A DNA stretch of 64,000 nt from Elusimicrobiota bacterium (GTDB lineage: Bacteria; Elusimicrobiota; Elusimicrobia; FEN-1173): contig JAEURZ010000001.1 in NCBI GenBank assembly GCA_016788905.1, positions 1 to 64,000 of the forward strand. The letters are read 5' to 3'. Positions 27,767 through 37,213 of the stretch are shown here, piece after piece; positions within the stretch are counted from its first letter, which is position 1; each line of letters begins with the position of its first letter. Both the position numbers and the translations under genes were made by a program. Below the pieces are notes generated by a model. The model saw nothing but the letters and a program-made list of their open reading frames with translations. It was not told the origin of the DNA and ran no database searches.

Positions 27767-28765
27767 ATGAAAAACAAATTTAAGGTTTTTTCCCAGCTGT
27801 TCCAACAGAAAGCGTCGACGCCCCCCCCCGTTAACGGCGACAGGAGAGTGCCGCTGCCGCCCCTCCCCCGTCGCCGGGGTCCTGGCCCTCTCCAACGGTG
27901 GCGAGAACGGGGGATTCACGTCACTCTCTTTTTGGCGGCCGCATCCTCCATCGCCGTGACTCTAGGCATCGTGGGAATTTTAGGTTACGAATCCCTGGCC
28001 TTTTTCAGAGAAGTTTCCTTGTGGGACTTCCTCACCGACCCCCAATGGACCCCGCTTTTTGATGATGCCCATTACGGCATCATGTCCTTGGTCGCCGGGA
28101 CAGCCACCGTGGCCGCCGTTGCCCTTTCCCTGGCGCTCCCCGTGGGGACCATCACCGCGATCTACCTTTCCGAATACGCCCCCCACAAGGTGAGAGAAAT
28201 CGTTAAACCCTTTTTGGAACTACTGACCGCGGTCCCCACGGTGGTCTTCGGCTATTTCGCTCTTCTTTTTGTGACCCCCCTGCTGCGCCATTTCATTCCT
28301 TCCCTCCCCGGGTTTAATATGTTATCGGCGGGACTGGTGATCGGGGTCATGATTATCCCTTATGTGAGTTCGTTGTCTGAAGACGCCATGCGGGCCGTAC
28401 CCATGCATCTGCGGGAGGCCAGTTATTCCATGGGCGCCACTCGGTTCCAGACCTCGGTCCGGGTGGTCTTCCCCGCCGCCCTGAGCGGTGTCGCTTCAGC
28501 CTACGTGTTGGGGTTTTCCAGAGCCATTGGGGAAACCATGGTGGTGGCCATTGCGGCGGGCCTGCAACCCAACTTAACCCTCAACCCCCTGGAACCGGCC
28601 TCCACCATCACGGCCTACATCGTTCAGGTCTCCCTGGGCGACCTGCCCCACGGGAGCCTGAGTTACCAAACCATCTTTGCAGCGGGTTTAACGTTAATGC
28701 TCATGACCCTCGTGTTTAACATCGGCGGGCACCTCTTGCGGAAACAATTTCGGGAGAAATATTGA
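27767..28765 (+). CDS. pstC: Phosphate ABC transporter permease
   Basis: 332 aa from the ATG at 27767; a GTG at 27719 is in frame but would overlap the hairpins. Residues 1-50 are a cytoplasmic, proline- and arginine-rich lead (PLPPLPRRRGPGPLQRWRER). Six hydrophobic segments follow. The permease EAA-type loop is REASYSMGATRFQTSVRVVF and AIGETMVVAIAAG is the conserved PstC stretch. Pairs with PstA in the inner membrane. Confidence 0.94.
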   Translation: MKNKFKVFSQLFQQKASTPPPVNGDRRVPLPPLPRRRGPGPLQRWRERGIHVTLFLAAASSIAVTLGIVGILGYESLAFFREVSLWDFLTDPQWTPLFDDAHYGIMSLVAGTATVAAVALSLALPVGTITAIYLSEYAPHKVREIVKPFLELLTAVPTVVFGYFALLFVTPLLRHFIPSLPGFNMLSAGLVIGVMIIPYVSSLSEDAMRAVPMHLREASYSMGATRFQTSVRVVFPAALSGVASAYVLGFSRAIGETMVVAIAAGLQPNLTLNPLEPASTITAYIVQVSLGDLPHGSLSYQTIFAAGLTLMLMTLVFNIGGHLLRKQFREKY

Positions 28766-29670
28766 TGGATTTTCGAAAAGGAATCCAAAAACGAAAACGC
28801 TTGGACAAGCTCTTTACCCTCGTGGGACTCCTGGCCACACTCGTGGGGGTGATAACCCTCATGGCCCTGATGATCGATCTGGCCTGGGACGGAACCGCCC
28901 GACTCAATTGGAATTTCTTCACCGCGTTCCCGTCCCGTTTTCCGGACAAAGCGGGCATTCTTTCCGCCTGGGTGGGAACCACCGTCATCATGATCGTCAC
29001 CGCCCTCGCGGCGGTCCCTATGGGAGTGGCGGCTGGCATCTACCTGGAAGAGTACGCCCCCAAAAATACGCTCACCACTTTAATTGAGATCAACATCGCG
29101 AACCTGGCGGGGGTTCCCTCTATCGTCTATGGGTTGATGGCCTTGGGCCTCTTTGTCTATAAGATGAACCTAGGGACCAGTGTGATCACCGCCGGGCTGA
29201 CCCTCGCGCTCCTGATTTTGCCCATCGTTATTATGGCCACACGGGAAGCCATCCGGACCATTCCCAGTTCCATCCGGGAAGCGGCCTTTGCCGTAGGTGC
29301 CACCAAATGGCAGCTCATTCGTCACCATATCCTTCCCTATTCCGCGGGGGGTATTCTGACCGGGGTCATTATCGGTCTCTCCCGCGCCATTGGAGAAAGT
29401 GCCCCCCTCATTACCATTGGCGCCCTCACTTTTATTGCGTTCCTGCCCACATCCCCTTTGACAGGAACCTTTCCCTACATTTCGTTTGAGTGGCTGAAAT
29501 CACCTTACACCGCCTTGCCCATCCAGGCCTTCAATTGGGTCTCACGACCCCAGAAAGCGTTTCACCTAAACGCCGCGGCGGCCGGCTTGACCTTGATGGG
29601 GATGACGCTCGCCATGAACGGCGTGGCCATATGGATTCGATATCGGTTCCGAAAGAGGATAAAATGGTAG
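28765..29670 (+). CDS. pstA: Phosphate ABC transporter permease
   Basis: 301 aa; the ATG shares one base with the pstC stop (TGATG). Hydrophobic segments with the loop [20 protein letters not shown] and the PstA-typical [15 protein letters not shown]. The upstream TTG at 28762 is not needed. Its stop codon overlaps the pstB start by 7 bases. Confidence 0.95.
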   Translation: MDFRKGIQKRKRLDKLFTLVGLLATLVGVITLMALMIDLAWDGTARLNWNFFTAFPSRFPDKAGILSAWVGTTVIMIVTALAAVPMGVAAGIYLEEYAPKNTLTTLIEINIANLAGVPSIVYGLMALGLFVYKMNLGTSVITAGLTLALLILPIVIMATREAIRTIPSSIREAAFAVGATKWQLIRHHILPYSAGGILTGVIIGLSRAIGESAPLITIGALTFIAFLPTSPLTGTFPYISFEWLKSPYTALPIQAFNWVSRPQKAFHLNAAAAGLTLMGMTLAMNGVAIWIRYRFRKRIKW

Positions 29671-30464
29671 AAACCCTTGTTCCCCCCAACGTTTTAGCGG
29701 GAGCCCCTGTAAAAGCGGAAGTCACTGACCTCAGCTTTTATTACGGGACCTTACAGGTGTTGAAAAACATCACCCTGGCCATACCGGAAAAGAAAGTCAC
29801 GGCCCTCATCGGCCCTTCCGGCTGCGGAAAAACAACCCTCCTCCGCTGTTTTAACCGCATGCACGATCTTTACCCGGGAAACCGCTATGAAGGGAGCATT
29901 CGGCTGTCCCCGGAAAACACCAACATCCTGAGCAAAGAAGTGGATCCCATCGAAGTCCGGATGCGAATCAGCATGGTGTTCCAGAAAGCCAACCCCTTTC
30001 CCAAAACAATTTTCGAAAACGTGGCTTACGGCCTCAGAGTCCGAGGCGACCTCAAAAAATCCGAAATCATTGAACGGGTGGAGAGAGCGCTCCAAGGGGC
30101 CGCCCTCTGGGACGAAGTGAAAGACCGACTTCACACTTTAGGGGCCAACCTCTCCGGAGGGCAACAACAGCGCTTGTGCATTGCCCGAGCCCTCGTCACG
30201 GATCCCGAAATCATCCTCTTTGACGAACCCACCAGTGCCCTCGACCCCATCGCCACCGGGAAAGTGGAAGAGTTGGTGGCCGAACTAAAAAGTCGGGTGA
30301 CCATCTTGATCGTCACCCACAATATGCAACAAGCCGCCCGAGTTTCGGATTTCACCGGGTTCATGTACATCGGGGAATTGGCGGAGTTTGATCGGACCGA
30401 AAAGATATTTACGAACCCTTCCAACAAATTGACGGAAGATTACATTACCGGAAGGTTTGGCTAG
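29664..30464 (+). CDS. pstB: Phosphate ABC transporter ATP-binding protein
   Basis: 266 aa from the ATG at 29664 (AGAGG 7 bases upstream); the open frame runs back into pstA. Walker [19 protein letters not shown]-loop [10 protein letters not shown], signature [15 protein letters not shown], Walker [14 protein letters not shown] and the switch [11 protein letters not shown] are all intact and PstB-like. No phoU follows, unlike in most pst operons. Confidence 0.97.
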   Translation: MVETLVPPNVLAGAPVKAEVTDLSFYYGTLQVLKNITLAIPEKKVTALIGPSGCGKTTLLRCFNRMHDLYPGNRYEGSIRLSPENTNILSKEVDPIEVRMRISMVFQKANPFPKTIFENVAYGLRVRGDLKKSEIIERVERALQGAALWDEVKDRLHTLGANLSGGQQQRLCIARALVTDPEIILFDEPTSALDPIATGKVEELVAELKSRVTILIVTHNMQQAARVSDFTGFMYIGELAEFDRTEKIFTNPSNKLTEDYITGRFG

Positions 30465-30549
30465 GGGTTCGGGTTAACCGTTTGCACATGACACCCCATA
30501 TTGTGACGACCCCGGAACGGGTCCCGAACACCACGGGGAGGTTTCCCCC

Positions 30550-32622
30550 ATGTCCAAAAAGAAAAAAAAGACAGCGGCCCTAGCAAAAAAAAACGCGGCA
30601 TCAGCGTCTCCCACGCCAACCGGCTCACGGGCCCGGCTCTGGATGGTCGGGGTGCTGGTGGTGGTGGGATTCCTCCTTTATGGAAACACGCTCCATTCCC
30701 CGTTTATTCTGGACGATGTTCATAAAATCCAAACCAATCCGGATATCCGTATCGAACGGCTTTCCCAGGTCTTTTCCAAACTCATCTACCCCTACACAGA
30801 AAACACGTCTTTCGTTCGGAACGATCCGTCACGCCCCGTCACCTTTCTGACCTATACACTGAATTATTATTTCGGAAAACTGGATCCGTTCGGCTACCGC
30901 CTCGTCAATTTGCTGGGCCATATCGGCGTGGGGATATTCCTGTTTTTCCTCACCCGACGCTTATTTTTCCTTTTGTTTGAAAAAGAACAGGTGGGAACCT
31001 CTTTTCTTATCGCGCTCTTCTTTATCGTTCATCCGGTGAACACCATTGTGGCCCTCTACACGTTTAACCGGGCCGATATTTTGGCCGCTCTCGCCTCCCT
31101 GGGGGCGCTCTTACTCTTTATCGGCCCGAAGCCCCACACCCGGTGGAGAGTCGCGGGAGCGATCGCGCTCTTTATGATGGGACTCGGATCAAAACAGTCG
31201 GTGGCCATGCTGCCCTTTATTTTCCTGTTGACGGATTATGTGGTGGTTCATCGGTGCCGATGGGAACCCTTCCGTTCACGAATCCGTGTTCATTTTCCCT
31301 TTTGGATTGTTCTGGCGCTCTATTTCGTTGGGCGGATCGCGTATTTCGGTGCGATCGGGGACCTCGAGGCAGAGTCGCCCTGGCCGAGAGGGAATTATTT
31401 GATCACCCAGATCTATTCGGTGGTGCGCTATCTCCAGTTCATCCTCTTCCCCACGGGATTGTCCCTCGACCATATGCCCCAACAGTACACCTCCGTGATG
31501 GATCCCACGATTCTTCTCTCCTTGGGCGTTTTGGCGATACTCGCGGGACTGACATGGCTAGCGGTGAGACGTGGCACGGCGGTCTCTTCTTTGGTTTTAT
31601 TTTCTGTCCTGTGGTTTGCCTTTCAGCTTGCTCCCACGTCATCGATTTTGCCCACCACGACCGCCCTTGCCGAAAACCGCCTCTATCTGGCGCAGTATGG
31701 GATTTTGCTCTTGCTCGCTCTCGGGTACGGCACAATTTTTCGAATCCATTTCAATCAACAGGTGGCCCCAAAAACGAGGGGGCTTTTCTTTTCGCTCTTG
31801 GGGGTGCACTTGGCGCTCTTTGGTGGACTCGCGTATAACCGCGGGCTTTTGTTTAACGATCCGATTCGTCTGTGGAATGACGTGCTTCGGGTTTACCCCA
31901 CCCAACCGCGCGCGAACTACTGCCTTGGCGTTTTGCACTTCGAGAAAAAGGACATTGACCGAGCGCTCACTTACTACGAAAAAACGGTGAAACTCGATCC
32001 CACGTATGCGGAGGCCTATAACAATATGGGAATGATCTACGCCAACCGTTGGGAAACAGAGAAAGGCATCGAATATTTTTCAAAATCCGTGGAAGCGAAA
32101 CCACGAGAGAAGTCCTACTGCAATTTGGGGAGGGCCTACGCCTCACTCAAAAAGTATCCCGAAGCGTTGGCCGCGCTCGAAAGAGCGCTTGCGATCAACC
32201 CGTCCTCCTCTTTGGCGTACACCCTGATCGGGCGGTTGTGGTATGACCAGGGAGATCTCCTTAAAGCCCAAGAGAACTTGCAGAAAGCCTATCGCTATGC
32301 CCCGAACTTTCATGAACTTCGCAACAACATGGCCCTGGTTTCTCTGGCCGACAAAAAATATGAGGAAGCCCTGGAGCACCTCCACAAAGCCATCGAGTCA
32401 CAACCCCAGTACGCCGAAGCCCACTACAATAGTGCGATGGCCTACGCCAAAATGGGACAACCAGAAAAATCGCGGGAATTTTTCGATAAAGCGTGCTCCC
32501 TTGACCCCCAATATATTTTCAAGCCCGTTCAACCGGGAGCGGGACCTCTGGGGGGAGGAGCCATGCAACTTCCCCCCAACATCGAAAAATATCTTCAATC
32601 CTTGAGTGCCCCCGGGAATTAA
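30550..32622 (+). CDS. Multi-pass membrane protein with TPR repeats, TMTC/GT-C-like
   Basis: 690 aa. A lysine-rich start (MSKKKKKT) is followed by about ten membrane segments to residue ~440. The first loop holds YGNTLHSPFILDDVHKI, an Asp-Asp motif seen in GT-C glycosyltransferases and TMTC-like O-mannosyltransferases. Residues ~445-660 contain about six TPR units (ARANYCLGVLHFEKKDIDRA, PTYAEAYNNMGMIYANRWE, PQYAEAHYNSAMAYAKMGQP). A glycosyl-transfer role on an exported protein is a family-based guess. It starts 85 bases after pstB and ends 6 bases before ppk, so it may be co-expressed with phosphate genes. Confidence 0.75.
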   Translation: MSKKKKKTAALAKKNAASASPTPTGSRARLWMVGVLVVVGFLLYGNTLHSPFILDDVHKIQTNPDIRIERLSQVFSKLIYPYTENTSFVRNDPSRPVTFLTYTLNYYFGKLDPFGYRLVNLLGHIGVGIFLFFLTRRLFFLLFEKEQVGTSFLIALFFIVHPVNTIVALYTFNRADILAALASLGALLLFIGPKPHTRWRVAGAIALFMMGLGSKQSVAMLPFIFLLTDYVVVHRCRWEPFRSRIRVHFPFWIVLALYFVGRIAYFGAIGDLEAESPWPRGNYLITQIYSVVRYLQFILFPTGLSLDHMPQQYTSVMDPTILLSLGVLAILAGLTWLAVRRGTAVSSLVLFSVLWFAFQLAPTSSILPTTTALAENRLYLAQYGILLLLALGYGTIFRIHFNQQVAPKTRGLFFSLLGVHLALFGGLAYNRGLLFNDPIRLWNDVLRVYPTQPRANYCLGVLHFEKKDIDRALTYYEKTVKLDPTYAEAYNNMGMIYANRWETEKGIEYFSKSVEAKPREKSYCNLGRAYASLKKYPEALAALERALAINPSSSLAYTLIGRLWYDQGDLLKAQENLQKAYRYAPNFHELRNNMALVSLADKKYEEALEHLHKAIESQPQYAEAHYNSAMAYAKMGQPEKSREFFDKACSLDPQYIFKPVQPGAGPLGGGAMQLPPNIEKYLQSLSAPGN

Positions 32623-32628
32623 AAAGGT

Positions 32629-34758
32629 ATGCCCCGTTTCCTTCCGACCATTCCCCATCTGCTCGGTTTTCCGAACCGCCCTTATATCCACCGGGATGTG
32701 GGGGTCCTTCAGTTCAACGAACGTGTATTGGCGGAGGCGAGGTCCAGTTCGAACCCGCTCTTGGAACGGCTCAAATTCCTGGCGATCACGGGCTCCCATA
32801 TGGACGAGTTCTTTATGATCCGTTACGCCTCCCTGGACCGCTCCGTTCGCTTCCAACGCAACCGCCGAACATCCCGCCATGGCATGAACATACGGAACAC
32901 GATTCTGGATAGGGTGACCACTCTTGTGACCAAACAAGAGGAGACTCTCGATCACCTGGCGGCTCTTTTGGAACCCAAAGGCCTCCACCTGGTGAGACGC
33001 CCCCCGCCCAAGAGCGATTCGTTCCGTATCGGTGAAGAACTCTTTTCCCGGGAAATTCTCCCCCACCTCCCGGCCCCCGAACCCTTTCGCCCCCACCAAT
33101 TAAACACGCTGGGGAACCTGAAAAGCGCCCTGGTGTTTCCCTCTCAGCTGTGGATCACGGTTTCACGTCAAAGGGCCCCTCTGTACCTCCACTTTCCCGA
33201 AGGAGGACCCTTTCGAATTTTTTTTCTGGACGACCTCCTGTTGCGTCACGCCGGGACGGCCCTGGGACAACCGGAGCGCCCCGCCCTGTTCCGTTTAACC
33301 CGGGATGGCGACTTCCCCGTTGAACTGGCTGAAGGAGATCCCACCTTGGTCCCGGACATCATTCGGTCGGGAGTGGGGTCTCGGGATCGCGGCCGACCCG
33401 TTCGGTTACAGTATGGAGGGGAAGCGGCCTTGCCTTTGATCGAAAAGTGCGTGGCCGCCCTGCGCCTTTCGCCCCGCCAGGCGCACCCGATCCCTGGCAC
33501 TCTCCATTTGTCCGGGCTTTGGTCCGCGCTGAACCGATTGCCGGAAACGTTCGCATCAATCCCGGGGATGGCCTTACCTCCCCTTCGTCCTTACTTAATG
33601 GGATCGCTCTCCCGGCCCAAAACTCTTTTTGAGGAACTACAAAACCGGGATATCCTCTTGCACCACCCCTATGAGAGTTTTGAAGGGTACGTCAATTTCA
33701 TTCGAGCCGCTTCGGAAGATCCGGCGGTCCTCTCGATTCAGCAGACCGTCTATCGGACAGACGCCCTCTCCCCAGTGATCGAAACGCTCAAAAATGCCGC
33801 GTCCCAGAAAAAACGGGTCCGGGTGGTGATTGAACCGCGAGCCCGATTTGATGAGATGAACAACCTCCGCCTGGCGGACGAACTCCGCAAAGCAGACGTG
33901 GAGGTGGTGTTTGGGTTGGGGCGCCTCAAAGTCCACGCTAAAGTGGCCTTGGTGACACGGAAAGAAAACGGGGAAGAACGCCTTTACACCCACTTGTCCA
34001 CCGGGAACTACAACGCCGCCACCGCCCGGGCTTACGAAGATTTGGCCATCCTCACCGCTCGACCCGAAATGGGAGATGACGCTCAAATTTTTTTTGACGC
34101 TCTCGGACGGGGAGAAGTTCCAACGGGATTCAAACACATCGTCCCCGCCCCCGCCCGCCTTCACCGGGTCTTGTTGCAATTGATCGAATCCGAAATAACC
34201 GCGGCAAAGGCTGGTCGTTCCGCCTCTCTTTTTGCCAAGGTGAACGCGCTGGTCGATGAAGGAATTATTGACAGCTTGTACCGAGCCTCCCAAGCGGGGG
34301 TTCGAGTCAATTTAATGGTTCGGGGAGCCTGCTCTTTGATCCCGGGCGTCAAAGGGCTCAGCGACAACATCCGCGTTCTATCGATTGTGGATCGATTTTT
34401 GGAACACAGTCGAATTTTCTATTTCGGCGACGCGGACCGCCTGTATTTGTCCAGCGCCGATTGGATGCCCCGGAATTTTTTCTCGCGATTGGAAATTGCC
34501 TTCCCCATTTTGGACGATGCCCTCCGCCAATTCATTCGGGACGTGGTGATCCCCATTTATAGGGCGGACACCGTGAAAGCACGGGAATTGACACCGCAGG
34601 GGACGTGGCGAAAACGGTCTTCGGGATCTGGGGACCCCCTTCAAAAAAAACTTGGACTTCCGTCACCTGTGAGAGCGCAGTTTTGTTTTCAGGAACTGGC
34701 CCGCCGAGAATACAAAAACACACCCCTCTGCCGAGACAGGAGAGGATCGCTTAGCTAA
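32629..34758 (+). CDS. ppk: Polyphosphate kinase 1
   Basis: 709 aa. It polymerises the terminal phosphate of ATP into polyphosphate. The N domain has NERVLAEARSSSNPLLERLK and ITGSHMDEFFMIR. The catalytic histidine is His436 in LKVHAKVALV, and the second conserved histidine is His593 in FLEHSRIFYFG. YTHLSTGNYNAATARAYEDL is another PPK1 hallmark. It starts 6 bases after the TPR gene. The last ~40 residues run past the usual end and overlap the convergent ppx stop by 4 bases. Confidence 0.96.
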   Translation: MPRFLPTIPHLLGFPNRPYIHRDVGVLQFNERVLAEARSSSNPLLERLKFLAITGSHMDEFFMIRYASLDRSVRFQRNRRTSRHGMNIRNTILDRVTTLVTKQEETLDHLAALLEPKGLHLVRRPPPKSDSFRIGEELFSREILPHLPAPEPFRPHQLNTLGNLKSALVFPSQLWITVSRQRAPLYLHFPEGGPFRIFFLDDLLLRHAGTALGQPERPALFRLTRDGDFPVELAEGDPTLVPDIIRSGVGSRDRGRPVRLQYGGEAALPLIEKCVAALRLSPRQAHPIPGTLHLSGLWSALNRLPETFASIPGMALPPLRPYLMGSLSRPKTLFEELQNRDILLHHPYESFEGYVNFIRAASEDPAVLSIQQTVYRTDALSPVIETLKNAASQKKRVRVVIEPRARFDEMNNLRLADELRKADVEVVFGLGRLKVHAKVALVTRKENGEERLYTHLSTGNYNAATARAYEDLAILTARPEMGDDAQIFFDALGRGEVPTGFKHIVPAPARLHRVLLQLIESEITAAKAGRSASLFAKVNALVDEGIIDSLYRASQAGVRVNLMVRGACSLIPGVKGLSDNIRVLSIVDRFLEHSRIFYFGDADRLYLSSADWMPRNFFSRLEIAFPILDDALRQFIRDVVIPIYRADTVKARELTPQGTWRKRSSGSGDPLQKKLGLPSPVRAQFCFQELARREYKNTPLCRDRRGSLS

Positions 34759-36269
34759 AGAGGGGATCGAGCGGAAAGTGACCGATGAAACACTTTCTCA
34801 AAGAGTTCTTTCTTTTGTTCCACCCGAAGGACAGCCAAATCCACGGAGGATCGTTCTCCGGCTAAATCCAAACCGACGCGCCCCCTTTCCCGCCGCACGG
34901 CACAGAGGGTCACCAAGTGAGACTGCGGTTTCTCTAAAGCGTCCACGATCCGCAAAAGGGCCAACAATCGAAAAAACGCGCCTCGACGAGTCGAGTCCTT
35001 GAAAGGAATATCCTTTCGGACTACTTTCCCCCCTTTATGCCATAAAACCAATTGACCGATAAACTCCAACGCCCAATCCTCCAACCCAGGAAAATCCCCG
35101 TTCTTAATCATGTAGTAGGAATGCCGCTCGTGGTGAACAGGATTCACACCTTCCCCAACGTCCTGGAGCCAGGCGGCGGCCACCAAATAATCCCGCCAGG
35201 CGCCCCCCAACCGATGGAGCGGACCCAATTGATCAAAGAGAACCCGCGCGAATCCCTCCACATGCCGGAGATACCGCGGGGCCAGCCCCCATCGGCAAGC
35301 GCGTTCAAAGACATCTTTGAGATGGAATTCCATTGCTGTACCCGCGCCCCGACGAACGACCGCCCTTTCTTCCTCCAGCATCCCGTCGCGAAGAGAAAAG
35401 TCCGTGGGTTCCACTCGCCCAGCGTTCAGGGCTCGAGAAACTTCCTCCAGCACCACCGCCCCCGCCAGGAGGGTGTCGATCCGTTTGGGGTCCATGCCAG
35501 GCACGCGGGCCAATTGTTTCCGTGAAAGGAGAGAAAATTTATCCGCCCAACGACGCAGGTTCTTGGCCGTCAGGTTGTCCCCCCCAGCGGTCCGGTGAAT
35601 CCCGTCCAGGGCACGGATGGTTCCGGCCGATCCAATGATCCGGGTGACTTTCGGCCATCCCCCCCGGGGAGCGCCGTCCGCCAAAAGACTTCGCGCGTGA
35701 CGACGGAGTTTTTTAACGGGGGAATCCTCCCCCCCCGTGGACACCGGAGGAACCGTTTTCAAAAAGACCTGTTGGAGGCGAGCCGCTCCCAATTTGAAAC
35801 TGTGGGAGCGGAGAATCTTTCGCCCGCGGCAAAGGGTGATTTCCACGCTCCCCCCACCGATGTCCACCAAAGCGATCACCCCTTTGGCGTTTTTCTTTTC
35901 ATGGGGCAATATCCCTTGGGCGATCAGGCGCGCTTCTTCCCGGCCTGAAATCACCCGAATCTCAAACCCGGTTTTTCGTTTAAGTCCCTCCAAAAAAATC
36001 TGGCTGTTCGCCGAATCCCGCAAGGCGCTGGTACCGAAGGCGGTCACCCGCTCAACCCGCAATGTTCGACAGGTCTTCCGAAAACTTTGGAAAGCGGCTA
36101 ACGTGCGTGCCATGGCCGCTGGGGAAAGACGTCCCGTTTGAAAAACCCCTTCCCCCAACCGAACGGCCAATCGCTCCCGATGAAGACGACGAACCGCGCC
36201 GTCCATAGAAATAGCCACCACATCAAACCGAACCGCGTTGGTTCCCAAATCAATCAGAGCGAGACGCAT
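34755..36269 (-). CDS. ppx: Ppx/GppA-family exopolyphosphatase
   Basis: 504 aa. The N-terminal actin-fold domain has LALIDLGTNAVRFDVVAI, AFGTSALRDSANS, ISGREEARLIAQGIL and LVDIGGGSVEITLC. The C-terminal half is HD-like (RHVEGFARVLFDQLG, HERHSYYMIKNGDFPG). It degrades polyphosphate from the ends, or pppGpp in GppA-type members; the convergent ppk favours polyphosphate. The ATG at 36269 gives a full-length N-terminus. Confidence 0.92.
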   Translation of the reverse strand: MRLALIDLGTNAVRFDVVAISMDGAVRRLHRERLAVRLGEGVFQTGRLSPAAMARTLAAFQSFRKTCRTLRVERVTAFGTSALRDSANSQIFLEGLKRKTGFEIRVISGREEARLIAQGILPHEKKNAKGVIALVDIGGGSVEITLCRGRKILRSHSFKLGAARLQQVFLKTVPPVSTGGEDSPVKKLRRHARSLLADGAPRGGWPKVTRIIGSAGTIRALDGIHRTAGGDNLTAKNLRRWADKFSLLSRKQLARVPGMDPKRIDTLLAGAVVLEEVSRALNAGRVEPTDFSLRDGMLEEERAVVRRGAGTAMEFHLKDVFERACRWGLAPRYLRHVEGFARVLFDQLGPLHRLGGAWRDYLVAAAWLQDVGEGVNPVHHERHSYYMIKNGDFPGLEDWALEFIGQLVLWHKGGKVVRKDIPFKDSTRRGAFFRLLALLRIVDALEKPQSHLVTLCAVRRERGRVGLDLAGERSSVDLAVLRVEQKKELFEKVFHRSLSARSPL

Positions 36270-36373
36270 GGGGAATGAAAGCAGAAAATGAAGTAATTAA
36301 TTCTCGTCATGATTTCATAGTTACATTAAAATCGTTTGAAAGTCCACGGGGCATACGCCTTGGGGAGGAGCCC

Positions 36374-36402
36374 TTGACGTTCCATCGATGGGAGGGTAGA
36401 AT
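36374..36402 (+). promoter_or_regulatory. Sigma70-like promoter of vapBC
   Basis: TTGACG (36374-36379), a 17-base spacer and TAGAAT (36397-36402). Expected transcription start near 36409, about 30 bases before the antitoxin ATG. Confidence 0.65.
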
Positions 36403-36403
36403 A

Positions 36404-36420
36404 AGACCAGTCAGACCAGT
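36404..36420 (+). promoter_or_regulatory. Direct-repeat operator candidate over the vapBC start site
   Basis: AGACCAGT occurs twice, at 36404-36411 and 36413-36420, separated by one base, exactly at the expected transcription start. Such repeats next to the -10 element are typical sites for autoregulation by the antitoxin or the complex. Confidence 0.5.
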
Positions 36421-36437
36421 TAAAAATGGAGACCCCG

Positions 36438-36725
36438 ATGGCCCATCGGTACAAACATCGAAACCCTCAATCCCTTTGGCAAGTCCAGGAGGCTAAAGCT
36501 CGATTCAGTGAATTGTTTCGGAAAGCACGGACCGAAGGAACCCAACGGGTTTCCCATCGGGGCAAAGAGGTCATCGTCGTAATGGCGGAAGAAGCCTATC
36601 TTTCTCTCCATAACCGGAAATCACGCCGAGGAACCCTGGTGGATTTTTTTGCCCACTCCCCTATGGCGAAAACAGCGATTGATCTGAGTCGAAACACGGA
36701 TGATCATCGTTTGGTCGACCTATGA
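36438..36725 (+). CDS. vapB: Phd/YefM-type antitoxin
   Basis: 95 aa from the ATG at 36438, which has GGAG 6 bases upstream; the ATG at 36426 has none. The core WQVQEAKARFSELFRKA and RVSHRGKEVIVVMAEEAYLSL is the Phd/YefM DNA-binding fold, with a polar C-terminal tail (DFFAHSPMAKTAIDLSRN) for toxin binding. Its stop overlaps the toxin start (ATGA). Confidence 0.88.
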   Translation: MAHRYKHRNPQSLWQVQEAKARFSELFRKARTEGTQRVSHRGKEVIVVMAEEAYLSLHNRKSRRGTLVDFFAHSPMAKTAIDLSRNTDDHRLVDL

Positions 36726-37144
36726 GCGGTTTTTTGATCGACACCAACGTCATTTCCGAATTGGTCAAACCCAAACCACACCCGCATGTCGTTCGTTGGA
36801 TGAATGACGTGGATGAAGACACGCTCTTCTTGAGCGTATTGACTTTAGGTGAAATCCGAAAAGGGATAGCCCTTCTCCCCCAAAGCCATCGAAAATCCCA
36901 TTTGGGGACCTGGTTGGAAAAGGACCTTCCGGAACGGTTCTTGGGTCGCGTTCTCCCCCTCACAGATCGGATTGCCGATCGATGGGGATTAATAGCCGCG
37001 CGGACCCAATCCCTAAAAAAACCGGTTCACGTCATTGACAGTCTTATGGCCGCAACCGCTCTTGATCACAACCTTATCTTTGTCACTCGAAACACGCGCG
37101 ATCTGGAACCGACAGGTGTCCCGCTTCAAAACCCCTGGGAGTAA
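36722..37144 (+). CDS. vapC: PIN-domain toxin (VapC-type ribonuclease)
   Basis: 140 aa. The acidic metal-binding residues are in place: Asp7 (FLIDTNVISELV), Glu44 (LTLGEIRKGI), Asp106 (HVIDSLMAATAL) and the TRNTRDLE end. PIN toxins of this type cleave tRNA or rRNA when the antitoxin is lost. Translationally coupled to the antitoxin. Convergent with the epimerase gene. Confidence 0.92.
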   Translation: MSGFLIDTNVISELVKPKPHPHVVRWMNDVDEDTLFLSVLTLGEIRKGIALLPQSHRKSHLGTWLEKDLPERFLGRVLPLTDRIADRWGLIAARTQSLKKPVHVIDSLMAATALDHNLIFVTRNTRDLEPTGVPLQNPWE

Positions 37145-37213
37145 CAACGCCCCTCCTCTTCCCGAAAATAAGAGGATTCTGACCGGAGCGTTTCGTGGGA
37201 AACTTATTCCCGC

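Noticed and set aside
27767-30464. Pst genes as a phosphonate or molybdate transporter
   Set aside because: PstS ligand motifs, two distinct permeases and the adjacent ppk and ppx fit phosphate much better.
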